DNA of 64,000 nt from Pseudomonas kairouanensis (GCF_004682055.1 NZ_QUZU01000005.1:151121-215120); one strand, 5' to 3'; shown: positions 26,216-35,567, numbered from the stretch's first letter. Notes: generated by a model from the letters alone, not told the origin. Program-made: numbers and translations.

Positions 26216-27050
26216 GCTCGTAGGTATATTCGCGGCGAGTCATACACCGGTGATGCTCAACTTTCCCGAGGCTATTCCGGACGATCAACGTCTGGAGATC
26301 TTCGACGCCTTCAAGTCACTCGGTCGGCGCATTCGAGAGGCTCGTCCAGATATTCTGGTAGTCATTTCGGACGATCACCTTCACAACTTTTTCCTTGATA
26401 ACCTGCCTCCATTTTGTGTTGGGGCAGCGGATAGCTACGCCACTCCGATCGAGCATTGGTTAAAGGCACCGAAGCGCCAGTTGCGTGGCGCACCTCAATT
26501 TAGCGCCCATTTGATCTCGACTGCTTTCGAAAACGGCTTCGATCCCTCGCTTTCGATGGATCTCACGCTGGATCACGGCGTACTCACACCGCTTGAGCTG
26601 TCAGGGCTCTCTGGTGAGGTTTCCATCGTTCCACTACTGGTAAATTGCGTGCAGCCACCCTTACCAACCATGTCGCGTTGCCTGCAATGGGGTGGGTTAC
26701 TCAGGCAGGCCATCGATAGTTTCCAAATGCCTGTGCGCGTGGCGATCCTAGCGACAGGAGGCATTAGCCACGATATCGCGACACCACGCATGGGCCTGGT
26801 GAATGAAGCATTTGATCGCAGGTTCCTCGAATTACTAGAGGGCAACGATAATGAAGCGTTGCTCAAGCATGCGGCCGAAGAAGTGCATACCGCAGGTAAC
26901 GGGGCTGAAGAGATCAGGACTTGGCTTATAGCTCATGGTGCGGCGCAAGGTGTGCCAGGCGTGCGGACGTTCTACCAGGCCGTTGCCAATTGGTACACGG
27001 GAATCGGCTTGATGGAGTGGGCTTGCGAGGAATATCAAAATGACCAGTAG
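26208..27050 (+). CDS. LigB-type catalytic subunit of extradiol dioxygenase
   Basis: A 280-aa class III extradiol dioxygenase (LigB superfamily), which opens a diol ring by meta cleavage with Fe(II). Likely iron ligands and active-site residues are His in AASHTPVML, His in SDDHLHNF, Glu in the YATPIEHW region and His in DLTLDHGVLTPL; ATGGISHDIATPRMG is also conserved. The true start is ATG 26208, not the longer frame that overlaps the LigA gene. It is followed by a hydrolase gene overlapping by 11 nt. Confidence 0.88.
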   Translation: MAELVGIFAASHTPVMLNFPEAIPDDQRLEIFDAFKSLGRRIREARPDILVVISDDHLHNFFLDNLPPFCVGAADSYATPIEHWLKAPKRQLRGAPQFSAHLISTAFENGFDPSLSMDLTLDHGVLTPLELSGLSGEVSIVPLLVNCVQPPLPTMSRCLQWGGLLRQAIDSFQMPVRVAILATGGISHDIATPRMGLVNEAFDRRFLELLEGNDNEALLKHAAEEVHTAGNGAEEIRTWLIAHGAAQGVPGVRTFYQAVANWYTGIGLMEWACEEYQNDQ

Positions 27051-27822
27051 GCCCCTTCCGGGAGTATCTATCGAGGGGGATGCTTCTAAACCGACATTGG
27101 TTCTTCTGCATTCAATCGCCACCAGTAGCGAAATCTGGAAGCCGCTGACGCCACTCTATACAAGTGCGTTTCATGTGGTCTGTATTGATATTCCGGGGCA
27201 CGGAGACGCGCCGCGGCTCAAAGTAGCCGCCGATATGAAACACTATGCCGATTACGTACATGAGGTACTTGAGACTTTGCAGTTGCGCCCTCAAGCGATG
27301 CTCGGAATTTCTCTAGGCGGAATGATCGCCCAAGCTTTTGCCGCCACGTCAGAGAGTTTGCAGGCTGTGGTCTTGGCAAATTGCTCGAACTTTACCCCCG
27401 AGCCCGTCAAGCGGCTTTGGGATCAGCGTTTGGCGAGTGCTGAACACATGGGGATGGAGGGACAGGTTGAAGCAACGTTGGAGCGGTGGTTTACACCAGG
27501 ATTTTCTTCCAGGTCGCCACTGTGCATGCGGTGGATTAGCAGGCTGATAAGAAACACTTCCATTGATGGGTATGCCGACGCCATTCGTGCGATACAAGCA
27601 TTGGATCATCGACAATCGCTTAAGTCTTTGGAGCTTCCAGTATTAGCAGTCGCTGGTCTCCACGATCTTGCTGTTCCCGTTTCGGTGGTGCAGACCATGG
27701 TTGCGGGGTTGCCACGCGGCCAATCGCTTACGCTCGCTGATTCTGCACATCTAAGTTGCGTCGAAACACCGATAGCGTTTGCTGAGAATACCGCTGAATT
27801 TTTACTCGATGTGTTGAGGTAA
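27040..27822 (+). CDS. Alpha/beta hydrolase (enol-lactonase/meta-cleavage hydrolase type)
   Basis: A 260-aa alpha/beta hydrolase with the HSIATSSEIW oxyanion region, nucleophile in LGISLGGMIAQ, acid in AGLHDLAVP and His in DSAHLSCVE. It resembles 3-oxoadipate enol-lactonases and meta-cleavage product hydrolases. Directly after the LigB gene, it most likely hydrolyses the ring-cleavage product or a derived lactone. It starts within the end of the LigB gene (coupled). A hairpin follows the stop. Confidence 0.85.
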   Translation: MTSRPLPGVSIEGDASKPTLVLLHSIATSSEIWKPLTPLYTSAFHVVCIDIPGHGDAPRLKVAADMKHYADYVHEVLETLQLRPQAMLGISLGGMIAQAFAATSESLQAVVLANCSNFTPEPVKRLWDQRLASAEHMGMEGQVEATLERWFTPGFSSRSPLCMRWISRLIRNTSIDGYADAIRAIQALDHRQSLKSLELPVLAVAGLHDLAVPVSVVQTMVAGLPRGQSLTLADSAHLSCVETPIAFAENTAEFLLDVLR

Positions 27823-27827
27823 TAAAG

Positions 27828-27856
27828 CACCGTCATTGATTTCAGCAATGACGGTG
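27828..27856. terminator. Convergent hairpin terminator
   Basis: CACCGTCATTG and CAATGACGGTG form a perfect 11-bp stem with a 7-nt loop. It lies between the plus-strand hydrolase and the minus-strand AraC gene. T tracts are weak on both sides, so termination strength is uncertain. Confidence 0.65.
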
Positions 27857-27862
27857 GATGAC

Positions 27863-28801
27863 CTAGCTTGCTATGAGGCGCTTGCGCCAGTCCCGAGGGG
27901 TGCAGTTGAATTTCTCTCGAAAGGCTCGGCTAAAATGTGCGACATCGCTGAATCCCCAGCGAAAGGCGATTTCGCCGATAGATCGATTACGGAGCTGATC
28001 GTTGTTCAGATCTGCCCCACATCTATCAAGTCTCAGGCGCCACACTGTTCTCATGAGGGTTTCCGGTTCCTTCGAATAGAGCTCATACACGTAACGGGTT
28101 GACAGGCCGACTCCTCTCGCAATTGCTTCGGCGTCTAATTCAGGGTCATCAACGTGAGCATCGATAAACTGATTGATACGCTGCCGATGCATTTCCTTCA
28201 GTCGATCTGGAGATAGGTCATGGCTTTGTTCCAGTGACAGCAACGCTGTCGACAATAAGTGCGGCAAGGTTCCGGCAATTCGATCCGCTACGCCTTCACT
28301 CAGTGTGGGTGCTAACTCAAACAGCTGGTCGAGTACTCTACCGAACAGCGTACCCACGCCCTGTCTTGCGTCTATGGCAACGGCTGTAAGGTCATCAATT
28401 ATCGGGACTAAAGCGCGTAATGGTGCGATGGGCAGATACACTGAGCGCGTATGGATTTGCCCGGTTTTTATGTGAAAAGCTCGGCTGGGATCCACTATGA
28501 AAATTTGCCCGGCCTGTATATAGCTTGTCCTTCCACCTTGGGAGACCTCTGCTTCACCTTCCTCCTGGAGTGTGACGAGTAATCTCGATGGAGAACGCAG
28601 ATGCGTATCTGATGGGGCGCTGGAAGTTGAGTGCGCCGAGAACCTCAACGACGCGAACTGCAGGTTACGACCACAATAAGCGGAAAATTCGCTACAGAAA
28701 GGCTGTGAATCCGTGGGTCGTACGGACAATCCTATGGCAAAGTTATCTGCCATGACGCGTTGAAAATCCGCGCGTCCCATATCATTTCTTATTGTTTGCA
28801 T
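27863..28801 (-). CDS. AraC family transcriptional regulator
   Basis: About 312-aa AraC-type regulator. The N-terminal sensing domain is of the AraC-binding-like (AraC_binding_2) type (residues about 15-190). The C-terminal double helix-turn-helix (about 200-305) contains GVGLSTRYVYELY and GEIAFRWGFSDVAHFSRAFREKFNCTPRDWR. ATG 28801 is preferred; the longer frame has no ribosome binding site. Convergent to the LigAB genes, it is a candidate regulator of that module. Confidence 0.88.
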   Translation of the reverse strand: MQTIRNDMGRADFQRVMADNFAIGLSVRPTDSQPFCSEFSAYCGRNLQFASLRFSAHSTSSAPSDTHLRSPSRLLVTLQEEGEAEVSQGGRTSYIQAGQIFIVDPSRAFHIKTGQIHTRSVYLPIAPLRALVPIIDDLTAVAIDARQGVGTLFGRVLDQLFELAPTLSEGVADRIAGTLPHLLSTALLSLEQSHDLSPDRLKEMHRQRINQFIDAHVDDPELDAEAIARGVGLSTRYVYELYSKEPETLMRTVWRLRLDRCGADLNNDQLRNRSIGEIAFRWGFSDVAHFSRAFREKFNCTPRDWRKRLIAS

Positions 28802-29012
28802 GGGCCTGTGATACTCCAGATAGCATGGCCACAAAAGTCGGTCTGGGTGGCCTGTGTCTAACGATACGCGATTGATGAGACCTTACAAGCCGAGGACGTG
28901 GCAGGCGGAGCTGGCATCAAACTCTGGCGCACGCCCAGTCAAATACAAAGCGTTGCGAGGCGGTCAGTATCGTCGAGATGTACCATCCGATGACCACCAA
29001 AAAACATAAAAA

Positions 29013-29111
29013 GGCAAGCGGAGCGCGCAGGCGTGAGGATGGAAGCCCGGCAAGGCCGAGACTTGGCTCCGCCAGGCTCGGTTCATGACAACCATCCCCG
29101 CAGGGGCACGC
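29013..29111 (+). repeat. Dispersed structured element, copy A
   Basis: Starts with the conserved GCAAGCGGAGCGCGCAG. The outer stem GCGTG (29031) pairs with CACGC (29107). Hairpin 2 is CCGAG (29056) with CTCGG (29077), plus an inner TGGC/GCCA. Hairpin 3 is CCCC-GCA-GGGG (29096-29106). It is the first of six plus-strand copies with the same fold but different stem sequences. It lies in the 440-bp gap upstream of the AraC gene, which otherwise holds nothing. Confidence 0.85.
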
Positions 29112-29241
29112 TTATACCCAAACTGGTAACCCGTGCAATCGCTATCTCCTCAGCAAGCCTCTAAGGTTTTCTTGCGCGTAATGGCCACCTCTCCATGATG
29201 AAGATTGCTGACTCTAGATGCACTCCCGTGCAAGGGGGGAC

Positions 29242-29514
29242 TCATCCTTCCTTTCTCGAGAGGTCAGTGAGTGCTGAGGCTAGCGCAGCCGCCTGCTGAG
29301 GCGTGAGCCTAAAGCGCGACTCATCGATTTTGATGGAAATTACGCCATTGGATTCTGTATCCAGGAGAACTGCGTAGCTGTTGTCATCGTCTATGACTTC
29401 ACCCTCGGCAGTGCCGGGCCGAGTGAAGACGGCGAGCCTAATTTCGTCTAAGTCACCTTCGGGCGAACCATCCTTGAACGTGAAGAATCTGTTCGGGGGC
29501 AGCTCTGTACTCAT
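29242..29514 (-). CDS. Hypothetical protein, 90 aa
   Basis: Small acidic protein without a recognised family. It looks like a compact beta-strand region (LDEIRLAVFTRPG, NSYAVLLDTESNGVISIKI) with a C-terminal helix (TPQQAAALASALTDLSRKE). GAGGAAT sits 8 nt before the ATG, which supports expression. It resembles small conserved Pseudomonas proteins in style, but I cannot name it. Confidence 0.65.
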   Translation of the reverse strand: MSTELPPNRFFTFKDGSPEGDLDEIRLAVFTRPGTAEGEVIDDDNSYAVLLDTESNGVISIKIDESRFRLTPQQAAALASALTDLSRKEG

Positions 29515-29709
29515 AGTCGATATTCCTCAGAAAATAAGTTGCATGACTATTTAAACGGAGGCGAAATTGAAAACTTGAGTAGAGGGTTAAAAAACGACCT
29601 TGTCTACAGAGCACTTCCGAGAAAGGAGGATTGGTAGGCCTGAGAGATAGCTGTCATCATCTAGGCTAGGATCGCGGATATTTGAGATCAAAATCAAAAA
29701 GCGGCTGCC

Positions 29710-29919
29710 TCATGGGGTTTTTTTGAGCCGGGCTAGACCTTGCTTGATATGTCCGGCGTTTTCGCCAATGGCTTCAAGAGCGCCACGAACGTTATTTCCT
29801 ACATCCGCATGTCCGTGGGCCTCCACATGGAGTGTCAATTCCATGAGTGCAGCTTCGAGAGCGAGCTGATTTTGATACATTCTTTCCAGAACGTCTGATA
29901 ACGAATATTCGCTTGCCAT
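29710..29919 (-). CDS. Small conserved helical protein, 69 aa
   Basis: A 69-aa, mostly helical protein (YSLSDVLERMYQNQLALEAALMELTLHVEAHGH). GGAGAGG lies before the ATG at 29919, which is the better start than the upstream in-frame codon. A close second copy at 37449-37660 has an in-frame TAG in the middle. Function unknown; the sequence suggests a small dimeric coiled protein. Confidence 0.7.
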   Translation of the reverse strand: MASEYSLSDVLERMYQNQLALEAALMELTLHVEAHGHADVGNNVRGALEAIGENAGHIKQGLARLKKTP

Positions 29920-29970
29920 TTTCCCTCTCCTCTCCTTGGAATCATCTGAGCATATCCGTTGTGGCACGAC

Positions 29971-31032
29971 CTAGGGTATCAAGCGCATCTCGCGTAGTTT
30001 GTCGAACACATCGAAAAATGCTTGATCGCTCGCTTGGTAGGCAGTGAAGCCCATGGCACGGCTTTTCGACATATCCGTTACTACTTCGATTGGTCGACCG
30101 AGGTCTGCATCGGTATGCCATGGGGATATCAGGCGACCAATATCGGATTCTTTCAAGCCGTTTTCCGCGACTATTTGCGTCCATACGGCTTGATCGTCAG
30201 CCATCTGCTTCTCAAGAGGGGAGAGTGAAGCGGGATAATTGGGGGCAGGCAAGTCGAAGTAGTCGGCAATTCGGCTCCACATCCATTTCCAACGAAATAC
30301 ATCGCCGTTAGTGACGTTGAATGCTTGATTGGCCGCAGCCGGTGTGGTGGCCGCCCACAGTTGTTGTTTCGCCAACTGCCGGGCGTCCGTCATATCGGTG
30401 AGGCTGTCCCACTGCACCCTTGATCCGGGAAACACAAAAGGGCGATTGGTCTGTTTGCAAATCGAGGCATAGACGGCGAGGGTAGTTGCCATGTTCATAG
30501 CATTACCTACAGCAACCCCGGTGACGGTATGCGGGCGATGAACGCTCCATGTGAAGCCGTCCTTTTCAGCAGCAATGAAGAGTTCGTCTTCTTGGGCGTA
30601 GTAGAAATTCTCAACGTACAAACGACCCTGCTCTTCGCGGAACGGCGTTTGCGGGAGGCTGCCTTTTCCATAGGCTTCGAATGGGCCGAGGTAGTGTTTC
30701 AGGCCAGTGACCAACGCTACGTGCTCGACGCTCTTGGCTGGGCGAATGGCGGTGAGCACATTGCGAACCATCGCGGCATTAACGCGAATGTTTTCGGCCT
30801 CCGTGGCTTGCCGTGACCATGTGGTGATGAACACATGAGTAGGTTTCAGATCCGCAAGCGCATCTTCCAGCGAAGCTGGATCTTGGAGATCTGCCGCGAC
30901 GGGGATCACGTCTTGCGATTGCGACGGGTGCCTCGATAGCGCGGCGACCTGCCACTTGTTGTCGATTAGTAACTGAGTGATGGCGCTGCCGACGATGCCA
31001 CTGGCGCCCACAACCAAAGCTGTCTGGGTCAT
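29971..31032 (-). CDS. SDR oxidoreductase, PRISE (progesterone 5-beta-reductase-like) family
   Basis: A 353-aa extended short-chain dehydrogenase. The nucleotide motif is VVGASGIVGSAI. The family-specific NFYYAQED stretch, with the catalytic Tyr, and VHRPHTVTGVAVGNAMNM follow. This identifies the PRISE group (progesterone 5-beta-reductase / iridoid synthase-like), which reduces activated C=C bonds of enones with NADPH. AGGAGAAACGT precedes the ATG. It stands alone on the minus strand. The natural substrate is unknown. Confidence 0.85.
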   Translation of the reverse strand: MTQTALVVGASGIVGSAITQLLIDNKWQVAALSRHPSQSQDVIPVAADLQDPASLEDALADLKPTHVFITTWSRQATEAENIRVNAAMVRNVLTAIRPAKSVEHVALVTGLKHYLGPFEAYGKGSLPQTPFREEQGRLYVENFYYAQEDELFIAAEKDGFTWSVHRPHTVTGVAVGNAMNMATTLAVYASICKQTNRPFVFPGSRVQWDSLTDMTDARQLAKQQLWAATTPAAANQAFNVTNGDVFRWKWMWSRIADYFDLPAPNYPASLSPLEKQMADDQAVWTQIVAENGLKESDIGRLISPWHTDADLGRPIEVVTDMSKSRAMGFTAYQASDQAFFDVFDKLREMRLIP

Positions 31033-31201
31033 ACGTTTCTCCTGGATTTAGATTTGGGAGTCCTCCTAAGTAACAGAGGTTCAACCTAAACCGGATCCGT
31101 ATGGGCATCCGTCGTATGCGAGGCGGATCATTCGCATCAAATGACCGCCCTCCATCAACCACCTTGTAGTTCTGGCTGGCCAAGTGATTTTGGTTTGAGT
31201 A

Positions 31202-31230
31202 CAAAAAGGGCCTGATACGGCTCTTTTTTG
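31202..31230 (-). terminator. Intrinsic terminator after the DUF2256 gene
   Basis: On the minus strand AGAGCC-GTATCA-GGCCCT is followed by TTTTTGT. On the plus strand the same stem is followed by TTTTTT, so it could act in both directions. It lies just 3' of the DUF2256 gene stop. Confidence 0.65.
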
Positions 31231-31231
31231 T

Positions 31232-31375
31232 TCATCTTTTGCTGCGCCGACAGCGCTCCGAGCAGTAGCGCACTTCCTCCCAGCAGCGTGCCCACTTTTT
31301 CCTCCATGTGAATGGAAGTCCGCAGGTAAGGCAGGCTTTAACTGGGAGCTCACTCTTCCTCAAAACGACTCCCAT
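31232..31375 (-). CDS. DUF2256 zinc-ribbon-like protein
   Basis: Small protein of about 47 aa of the DUF2256 family, with [32 protein letters not shown]. The four Cys (CLTC and CSERC type) probably bind zinc. The family is often encoded beside cryptochrome/photolyase or small redox genes, none of which is nearby. The start may be ATG 31375 or an internal TTG with GGGAG before it; the frame also extends upstream. Confidence 0.75.
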   Translation of the reverse strand: MGVVLRKSELPVKACLTCGLPFTWRKKWARCWEEVRYCSERCRRSKR

Positions 31376-31571
31376 ATGTCGAGTCTGGCGAAAATCGTCT
31401 GGCCACGCTACCAGAGAGATTTTTTTGGGTTCTACCATTTATGTAGGGCTGCCGTGACACGCGCCTGAGAGCAAGGTCTAACAGCGGCAGGGTCATGGGC
31501 GCTCTCTGAGAAGCACAAGCTCCTGCTTGACGTGGCCAGTATTTTACCAATGTTGCTGAATGGGTGATCGC

Positions 31572-31976
31572 CTATTCCGCGAAGCAGAATTCTACTTGCA
31601 GGGCATTCGTCGCTGAGCGATTACTTGAGGGGCTAGTAGAAGGACTTGCCACTAGCAACTCATCGCCCGACGAAATCGTCAAATTTTGCAGAATTCCGTC
31701 ATGGGCTAGACCCACCAGTTCTTTTTGAGTCTGGCGCAGCAAAGCGTTGACCGGCTGGCCCGATTCGGCGCAAAGAGTAATGGCTACTAGGGTAAGAGGA
31801 TTTACATTGAGCTGGCCACTTAGCGCGGTGATCATCTCTAACGTCGGACTTGATTGACCGCGCTCTAGTTTCGAGACGTATGTTCGACTGCTGACTTCTG
31901 CCAGGTTCCGCTGAGTCAGTCCTTTACCAGATCGCATCGCTTTAAGCACGGCAGCGAAGGCATTTTTGAGTGACAT
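31572..31976 (-). CDS. XRE-type helix-turn-helix regulator
   Basis: A 134-aa protein with an N-terminal Cro/CI-type HTH (AVLKAMRSGKGLTQRNLAEVSSRTYVSKLERGQSSPTLEMITALSGQLNV). The roughly 60-residue C-terminal extension has no clear fold and ends in a Ser-rich linker. Similar layout to the regulator at 39730-40200. Its target is unknown; it is not in an obvious operon. Confidence 0.83.
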   Translation of the reverse strand: MSLKNAFAAVLKAMRSGKGLTQRNLAEVSSRTYVSKLERGQSSPTLEMITALSGQLNVNPLTLVAITLCAESGQPVNALLRQTQKELVGLAHDGILQNLTISSGDELLVASPSTSPSSNRSATNALQVEFCFAE

Positions 31977-32465
31977 AAACGCGTTCCTGATTTGAGCCAG
32001 TCCCTTCGAGCATGGATAACCTGGAAGGAGCCATTCTAGTTACGTGCAAGCCTATCATGATATGCCTGGATTCCATGCTCCAGTGAAGCAGAGATGAAAC
32101 TTGTAGCTTGCTTGAGCTATGTACGCAGAAGTTGGCTATGTACCGTGCTATCAGCAGCCGGTATTTCGTTCTTCAGGTGGGTATGTGCAAACACCCATGT
32201 GGCCGTTGCAAAGGATGCAAGCAACGCAAATGAAGTCAGGATTTTTTCGCGAAATGAGCTGGCATTTTATTACCTCTGGTTCACGACGATTAAAGGTTTG
32301 ATGCGGATTCACTCGGTACTGCTGAGGCCAAATGGCCCCAGCACTTATGCCAATCAAAAGTCCAGGGTGAGCTCGGCGTACAAAGCACGCCCATCACCTG
32401 GAGAGTGCAAAGATGCATGGGAAGCACCTTGGCCTTTCTTTGAAGATCGCAATCTAAAGCCGTGC
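31977..32465. other. Gene-free gap
   Basis: A plus-strand open frame runs through here into the 3' end of the oxidoreductase, but it lacks a binding site and family similarity, so I do not call it. No repeat or strong terminator is seen. The first bases are the leader of the XRE regulator. Confidence 0.45.
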
Positions 32466-33467
32466 TCAAACCAAGTCAGCAGGTTGCATCGTCAGGATGA
32501 TTTTTCCAACGTTTTCGGAAGATTCCATTCGGCGATGGGCATCGGCAGCTCGTGACAGCGGGAAAGTGCTATCAACTACCGGCTCCAGACTTCCAGCGCC
32601 ATCGAAGCGATCAAGCCAATGCTCGCGGAAGCGCTTGATCATGTCGTGCTTCTCTGGCTGTGTGCGGGACTTCATCACCGTACCCATGATTTGCAAGTGA
32701 CGGTAAAGGATATGCTCCAGCTCGACGCTGACCCTGCCGCCTCCGCCCAAGATGCCGACCTGGACAAGCCGGCCTCCATGAGCAAGTGATGCGATGTTGC
32801 GTGCAAAGTAGAGCTCGCCAACGAAATCAATGACGATATCAACCCCTCGGCCATTGGTTTTGTCTGCGATTACTTTAGCAAAGTCCTGCGTCTTGTAGTC
32901 AATGGCGACATCCGCGCCTAAATGCTCGACACGCGCCAGCTTTCTGCCTTCGGTTGTCGCATATACCGTGGCTCCGGTGGCGTATGCCAGTTGGACGGCG
33001 GCAGAACCCACACCACCCGCAGCGGCATGGATTAATACCGAGTCGCCAGACTTGAGGCGAGCCAGGTGCATCATTGCTTCATGGGCGGTGACGAAGACCT
33101 CGGGAATAGCCGCTGCGTGCACATAGTCCAACTGCGCAGGTATCAGCATGGCCATGCGGTAGTCGATGCGTGCAAGCTCGGCATAGGCCCCACCTCCAAC
33201 GACGCCCATTACTCGATCACCGACTTCGAAGCCCGAGACCAAATCACCCTTGGCGATTACCTCACCTGCGATCTCCAGCCCGATAATCAGTGAGTCACCA
33301 AAATTAGGATTACCATAGCCGCCGGTTCGGTGAGTCAGATCTGCACGGTTCACACCAGCGGCATAAACCCTCACCAGCAAGTCAGTCGGGCGTACTTCAG
33401 GATTGGGAACATCTGCTAGCTCAAGTACATCTGCCGCGCCGAACTCTCTAATGTTGATGGCTTTCAT
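32466..33467 (-). CDS. Zinc-independent quinone oxidoreductase (MDR family)
   Basis: About 333-aa medium-chain dehydrogenase/reductase of the NADPH:quinone oxidoreductase (PIG3-like) group. It has an N-terminal GroES-like fold with AGVNRADLTHRTGGY, then the Rossmann motif HAAAGGVGSAAVQLAYATGA. The Cys/His set for zinc is missing. It reduces quinones or enones with NADPH. Two start codons are possible; the first ATG (33473) overlaps the CMD gene stop. Third gene of a three-gene minus-strand operon. Confidence 0.87.
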   Translation of the reverse strand: MKAINIREFGAADVLELADVPNPEVRPTDLLVRVYAAGVNRADLTHRTGGYGNPNFGDSLIIGLEIAGEVIAKGDLVSGFEVGDRVMGVVGGGAYAELARIDYRMAMLIPAQLDYVHAAAIPEVFVTAHEAMMHLARLKSGDSVLIHAAAGGVGSAAVQLAYATGATVYATTEGRKLARVEHLGADVAIDYKTQDFAKVIADKTNGRGVDIVIDFVGELYFARNIASLAHGGRLVQVGILGGGGRVSVELEHILYRHLQIMGTVMKSRTQPEKHDMIKRFREHWLDRFDGAGSLEPVVDSTFPLSRAADAHRRMESSENVGKIILTMQPADLV

Positions 33468-33469
33468 AA

Positions 33470-33802
33470 TCATTGTTCCTCCGGTTCGGTAAACGTGGCA
33501 TTGGCGATAGCGGATGCGGTAATAGCGCCTGGAAAACCTACGTAGAAAGCCAAGTGAGTGATCGCGGCGGCGATTTCGTCATGGGTCACCCCATTGGTCA
33601 ACGCTCTTCGCAGATGCGCAGGCAACTCTTCGGAGTGACCACCGGCAATCAGTGCTGCGACTGTGATCAAGCTGCGGTCGCGTGGAGACAGCGCCGGATC
33701 GCTCCATATTTGCGGGTACAGCGTCGAATCAACAAATTGCGATAGCTTGGGTGTAAACGCCCGGGCCGCTTCACGAGGGCTGTTGAAATTGATATTGGAC
33801 AT
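33470..33802 (-). CDS. Carboxymuconolactone decarboxylase family protein
   Basis: A 110-aa CMD/AhpD-like protein with SPRDRSLITVAALIAGGHSEELPAHLRRALTNGVTHDEIAAAITHLAFYVGFPGAI, which covers the whole conserved core. No CxxC is present. It is coupled to the oxidoreductase downstream by an ATGA overlap and lies 12 bp after the dehydrogenase. This family often accompanies oxidoreductases of unknown substrate. Confidence 0.87.
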   Translation of the reverse strand: MSNINFNSPREAARAFTPKLSQFVDSTLYPQIWSDPALSPRDRSLITVAALIAGGHSEELPAHLRRALTNGVTHDEIAAAITHLAFYVGFPGAITASAIANATFTEPEEQ

Positions 33803-33814
33803 GATGATGCTTCC

Positions 33815-35251
33815 TTAAACCTGGCTGATGAATTTGTTGGTGAGGTAATGCTCGATGCCTTCAATGCCACCTTCCGAACCATGGCCACTTTCTTTCATGC
33901 CGCCGAAAGGAAGTTCAGTGGCGACGATGCGGTATTGGTTGATACCGATCATCCCGGCCTCTAACCCGTCAGCGGCATCGATGGCAGTCCGAGCGCTAGA
34001 AGTGAACGCATAGGCTGAAAGCCCGTATGGCAGGCGATTAGCCTCCTTCAAACCATCAGCCAAGTGATCGAATGGCATCAGCACGGCGATTGGCCCGAAC
34101 GGTTCTTCATGCATGACTCGGGCGTTCATAGATACATCCGCCAACACGGTGGGCTCAAAAAAGTAGCCGCTGCATTCCAGGCGCTTACCACCGGCCAATA
34201 CGCGTGCACCTTTGGCAACTGCATCAGCCACCAGCTCTTCCATCTTGGCGAGCTGCCTTGGATTGGCTAGCGGCCCGACCTGGGTGCCAGGCGTCCGGCC
34301 ATCACCAATTTTCAACGCGAGGGTGGCCGTCACAAAGTGATCAACAAATCTTTGATAGGCGCCACGCTGAATCAGGAACCGCGTTGACGAGATGCAGACT
34401 TGACCAGTCCCGCGAAACCGATTGGCAACACCTTCGACGGCTGCTTTTTCGATGTCTGCGTCATCGAATACCAACACCGGCCCATGGCCTCCCAATTCAA
34501 GGGTGATCGGCTTGACGCCCTCGGCAGCGCGGGCTGAAAGCAGCCGACCGATGGGTACAGAACCTGTGAAGGTCACCTTGCGGATGATGGAGGAAGCGAT
34601 CAGGTGGCTGGACACTTGATCCGGCACGCCAAACACTACCTGCAGCACGCCTTTAGGCAATCCTGCGTCATCTAGAGCTCGTGCCAGGGCCAGCGCTGTG
34701 GAGGGGCTTTCTTCACCGGGTTTGAGAATGACACTGCAACCTGCGGCCAATGCCGCCGAGAGTTTGCGAGCTGGGGTAATAGCCGGAAAATTCCAAGGCG
34801 TGAATGCAGCAACTGGGCCGATAGCTTGGCGTTTTACCATTTGCAGCACACCAGGACGGTTGGCCGGGACTACACGGCCATCAATACGGCGGGCGCTTTC
34901 GGCAAACCACTCGAAGTATTCAGCCGCACGCGTTACTTCATCCAGGCTTTCCCCGAGCGGTTTGCCTTCTTCAAGTGTCATTTGCTCGGAAATATGTGGA
35001 GCCCGTTCCAGGATGAGATCGGCGGCTCGTTTGAGAATCTTTGCGCGCTGGTCAGGGACGGTCTGGCGCCATTGTTCAAAGCTCAGTTTTGCCACTTCGA
35101 GTGCGTGATCAAGGTCGCCTGCTGTAGCGAGTGGAACGCGCCCTATCTCACGTGCGGTTGCGGGGTTAACGACAGCGGCGGTTGCGCGCCCTTCGGCACT
35201 GATCCATTCTCCACCGATAAAAAGATAAAGCGGGTCGTAAGACGTGTTCAT
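33815..35251 (-). CDS. NAD(P)-dependent aldehyde dehydrogenase (succinate-semialdehyde type)
   Basis: A 478-aa aldehyde dehydrogenase with FTPWNFPAI, FTGSVPIGRLL, general base Glu in LELGGHGPVLVF and catalytic Cys in GQVCISSTRF. The sequence is of the succinate-semialdehyde/GabD-like group, but substrate prediction is weak. ATG 35251 has AAGGG upstream; the longer frame has no site. First gene of the three-gene operon, divergent from a LysR gene 317 bp away. Confidence 0.87.
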   Translation of the reverse strand: MNTSYDPLYLFIGGEWISAEGRATAAVVNPATAREIGRVPLATAGDLDHALEVAKLSFEQWRQTVPDQRAKILKRAADLILERAPHISEQMTLEEGKPLGESLDEVTRAAEYFEWFAESARRIDGRVVPANRPGVLQMVKRQAIGPVAAFTPWNFPAITPARKLSAALAAGCSVILKPGEESPSTALALARALDDAGLPKGVLQVVFGVPDQVSSHLIASSIIRKVTFTGSVPIGRLLSARAAEGVKPITLELGGHGPVLVFDDADIEKAAVEGVANRFRGTGQVCISSTRFLIQRGAYQRFVDHFVTATLALKIGDGRTPGTQVGPLANPRQLAKMEELVADAVAKGARVLAGGKRLECSGYFFEPTVLADVSMNARVMHEEPFGPIAVLMPFDHLADGLKEANRLPYGLSAYAFTSSARTAIDAADGLEAGMIGINQYRIVATELPFGGMKESGHGSEGGIEGIEHYLTNKFISQV

Positions 35252-35567
35252 GGGTTTGCCCTTCGGTTGGTCTATCAAAAGTTCGTACAAAACTCGGCGC
35301 CTGGGTTGTCAGCCTGCAGTGCTTGTTCTGGCGCCCTGTGCAACCAAGTCTATGGAGTACGAGCCGTTTGATTTAGCCGGCAAGGAGGGAATCATTGTTG
35401 TGTCTGGAGGTAATATCGAGCGCAGCCAGGAGCGTGTAGCATCTGCAATCACCGCCCACGTTACGCGGTGAAGGCAGTCCGGCTCGAGGCTCAAGGTTTC
35501 AATGGTTCTAGGGTCGCGTACTTCTGAAGTGAAGAACGCTTGGAATTAGATCGATAGGTAGAGTTGG

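Noticed and set aside
32094..32555. 153-codon plus-strand frame
   Set aside because: No binding site; it overlaps the conserved 3' end of the quinone oxidoreductase on the other strand and has no recognisable motif.
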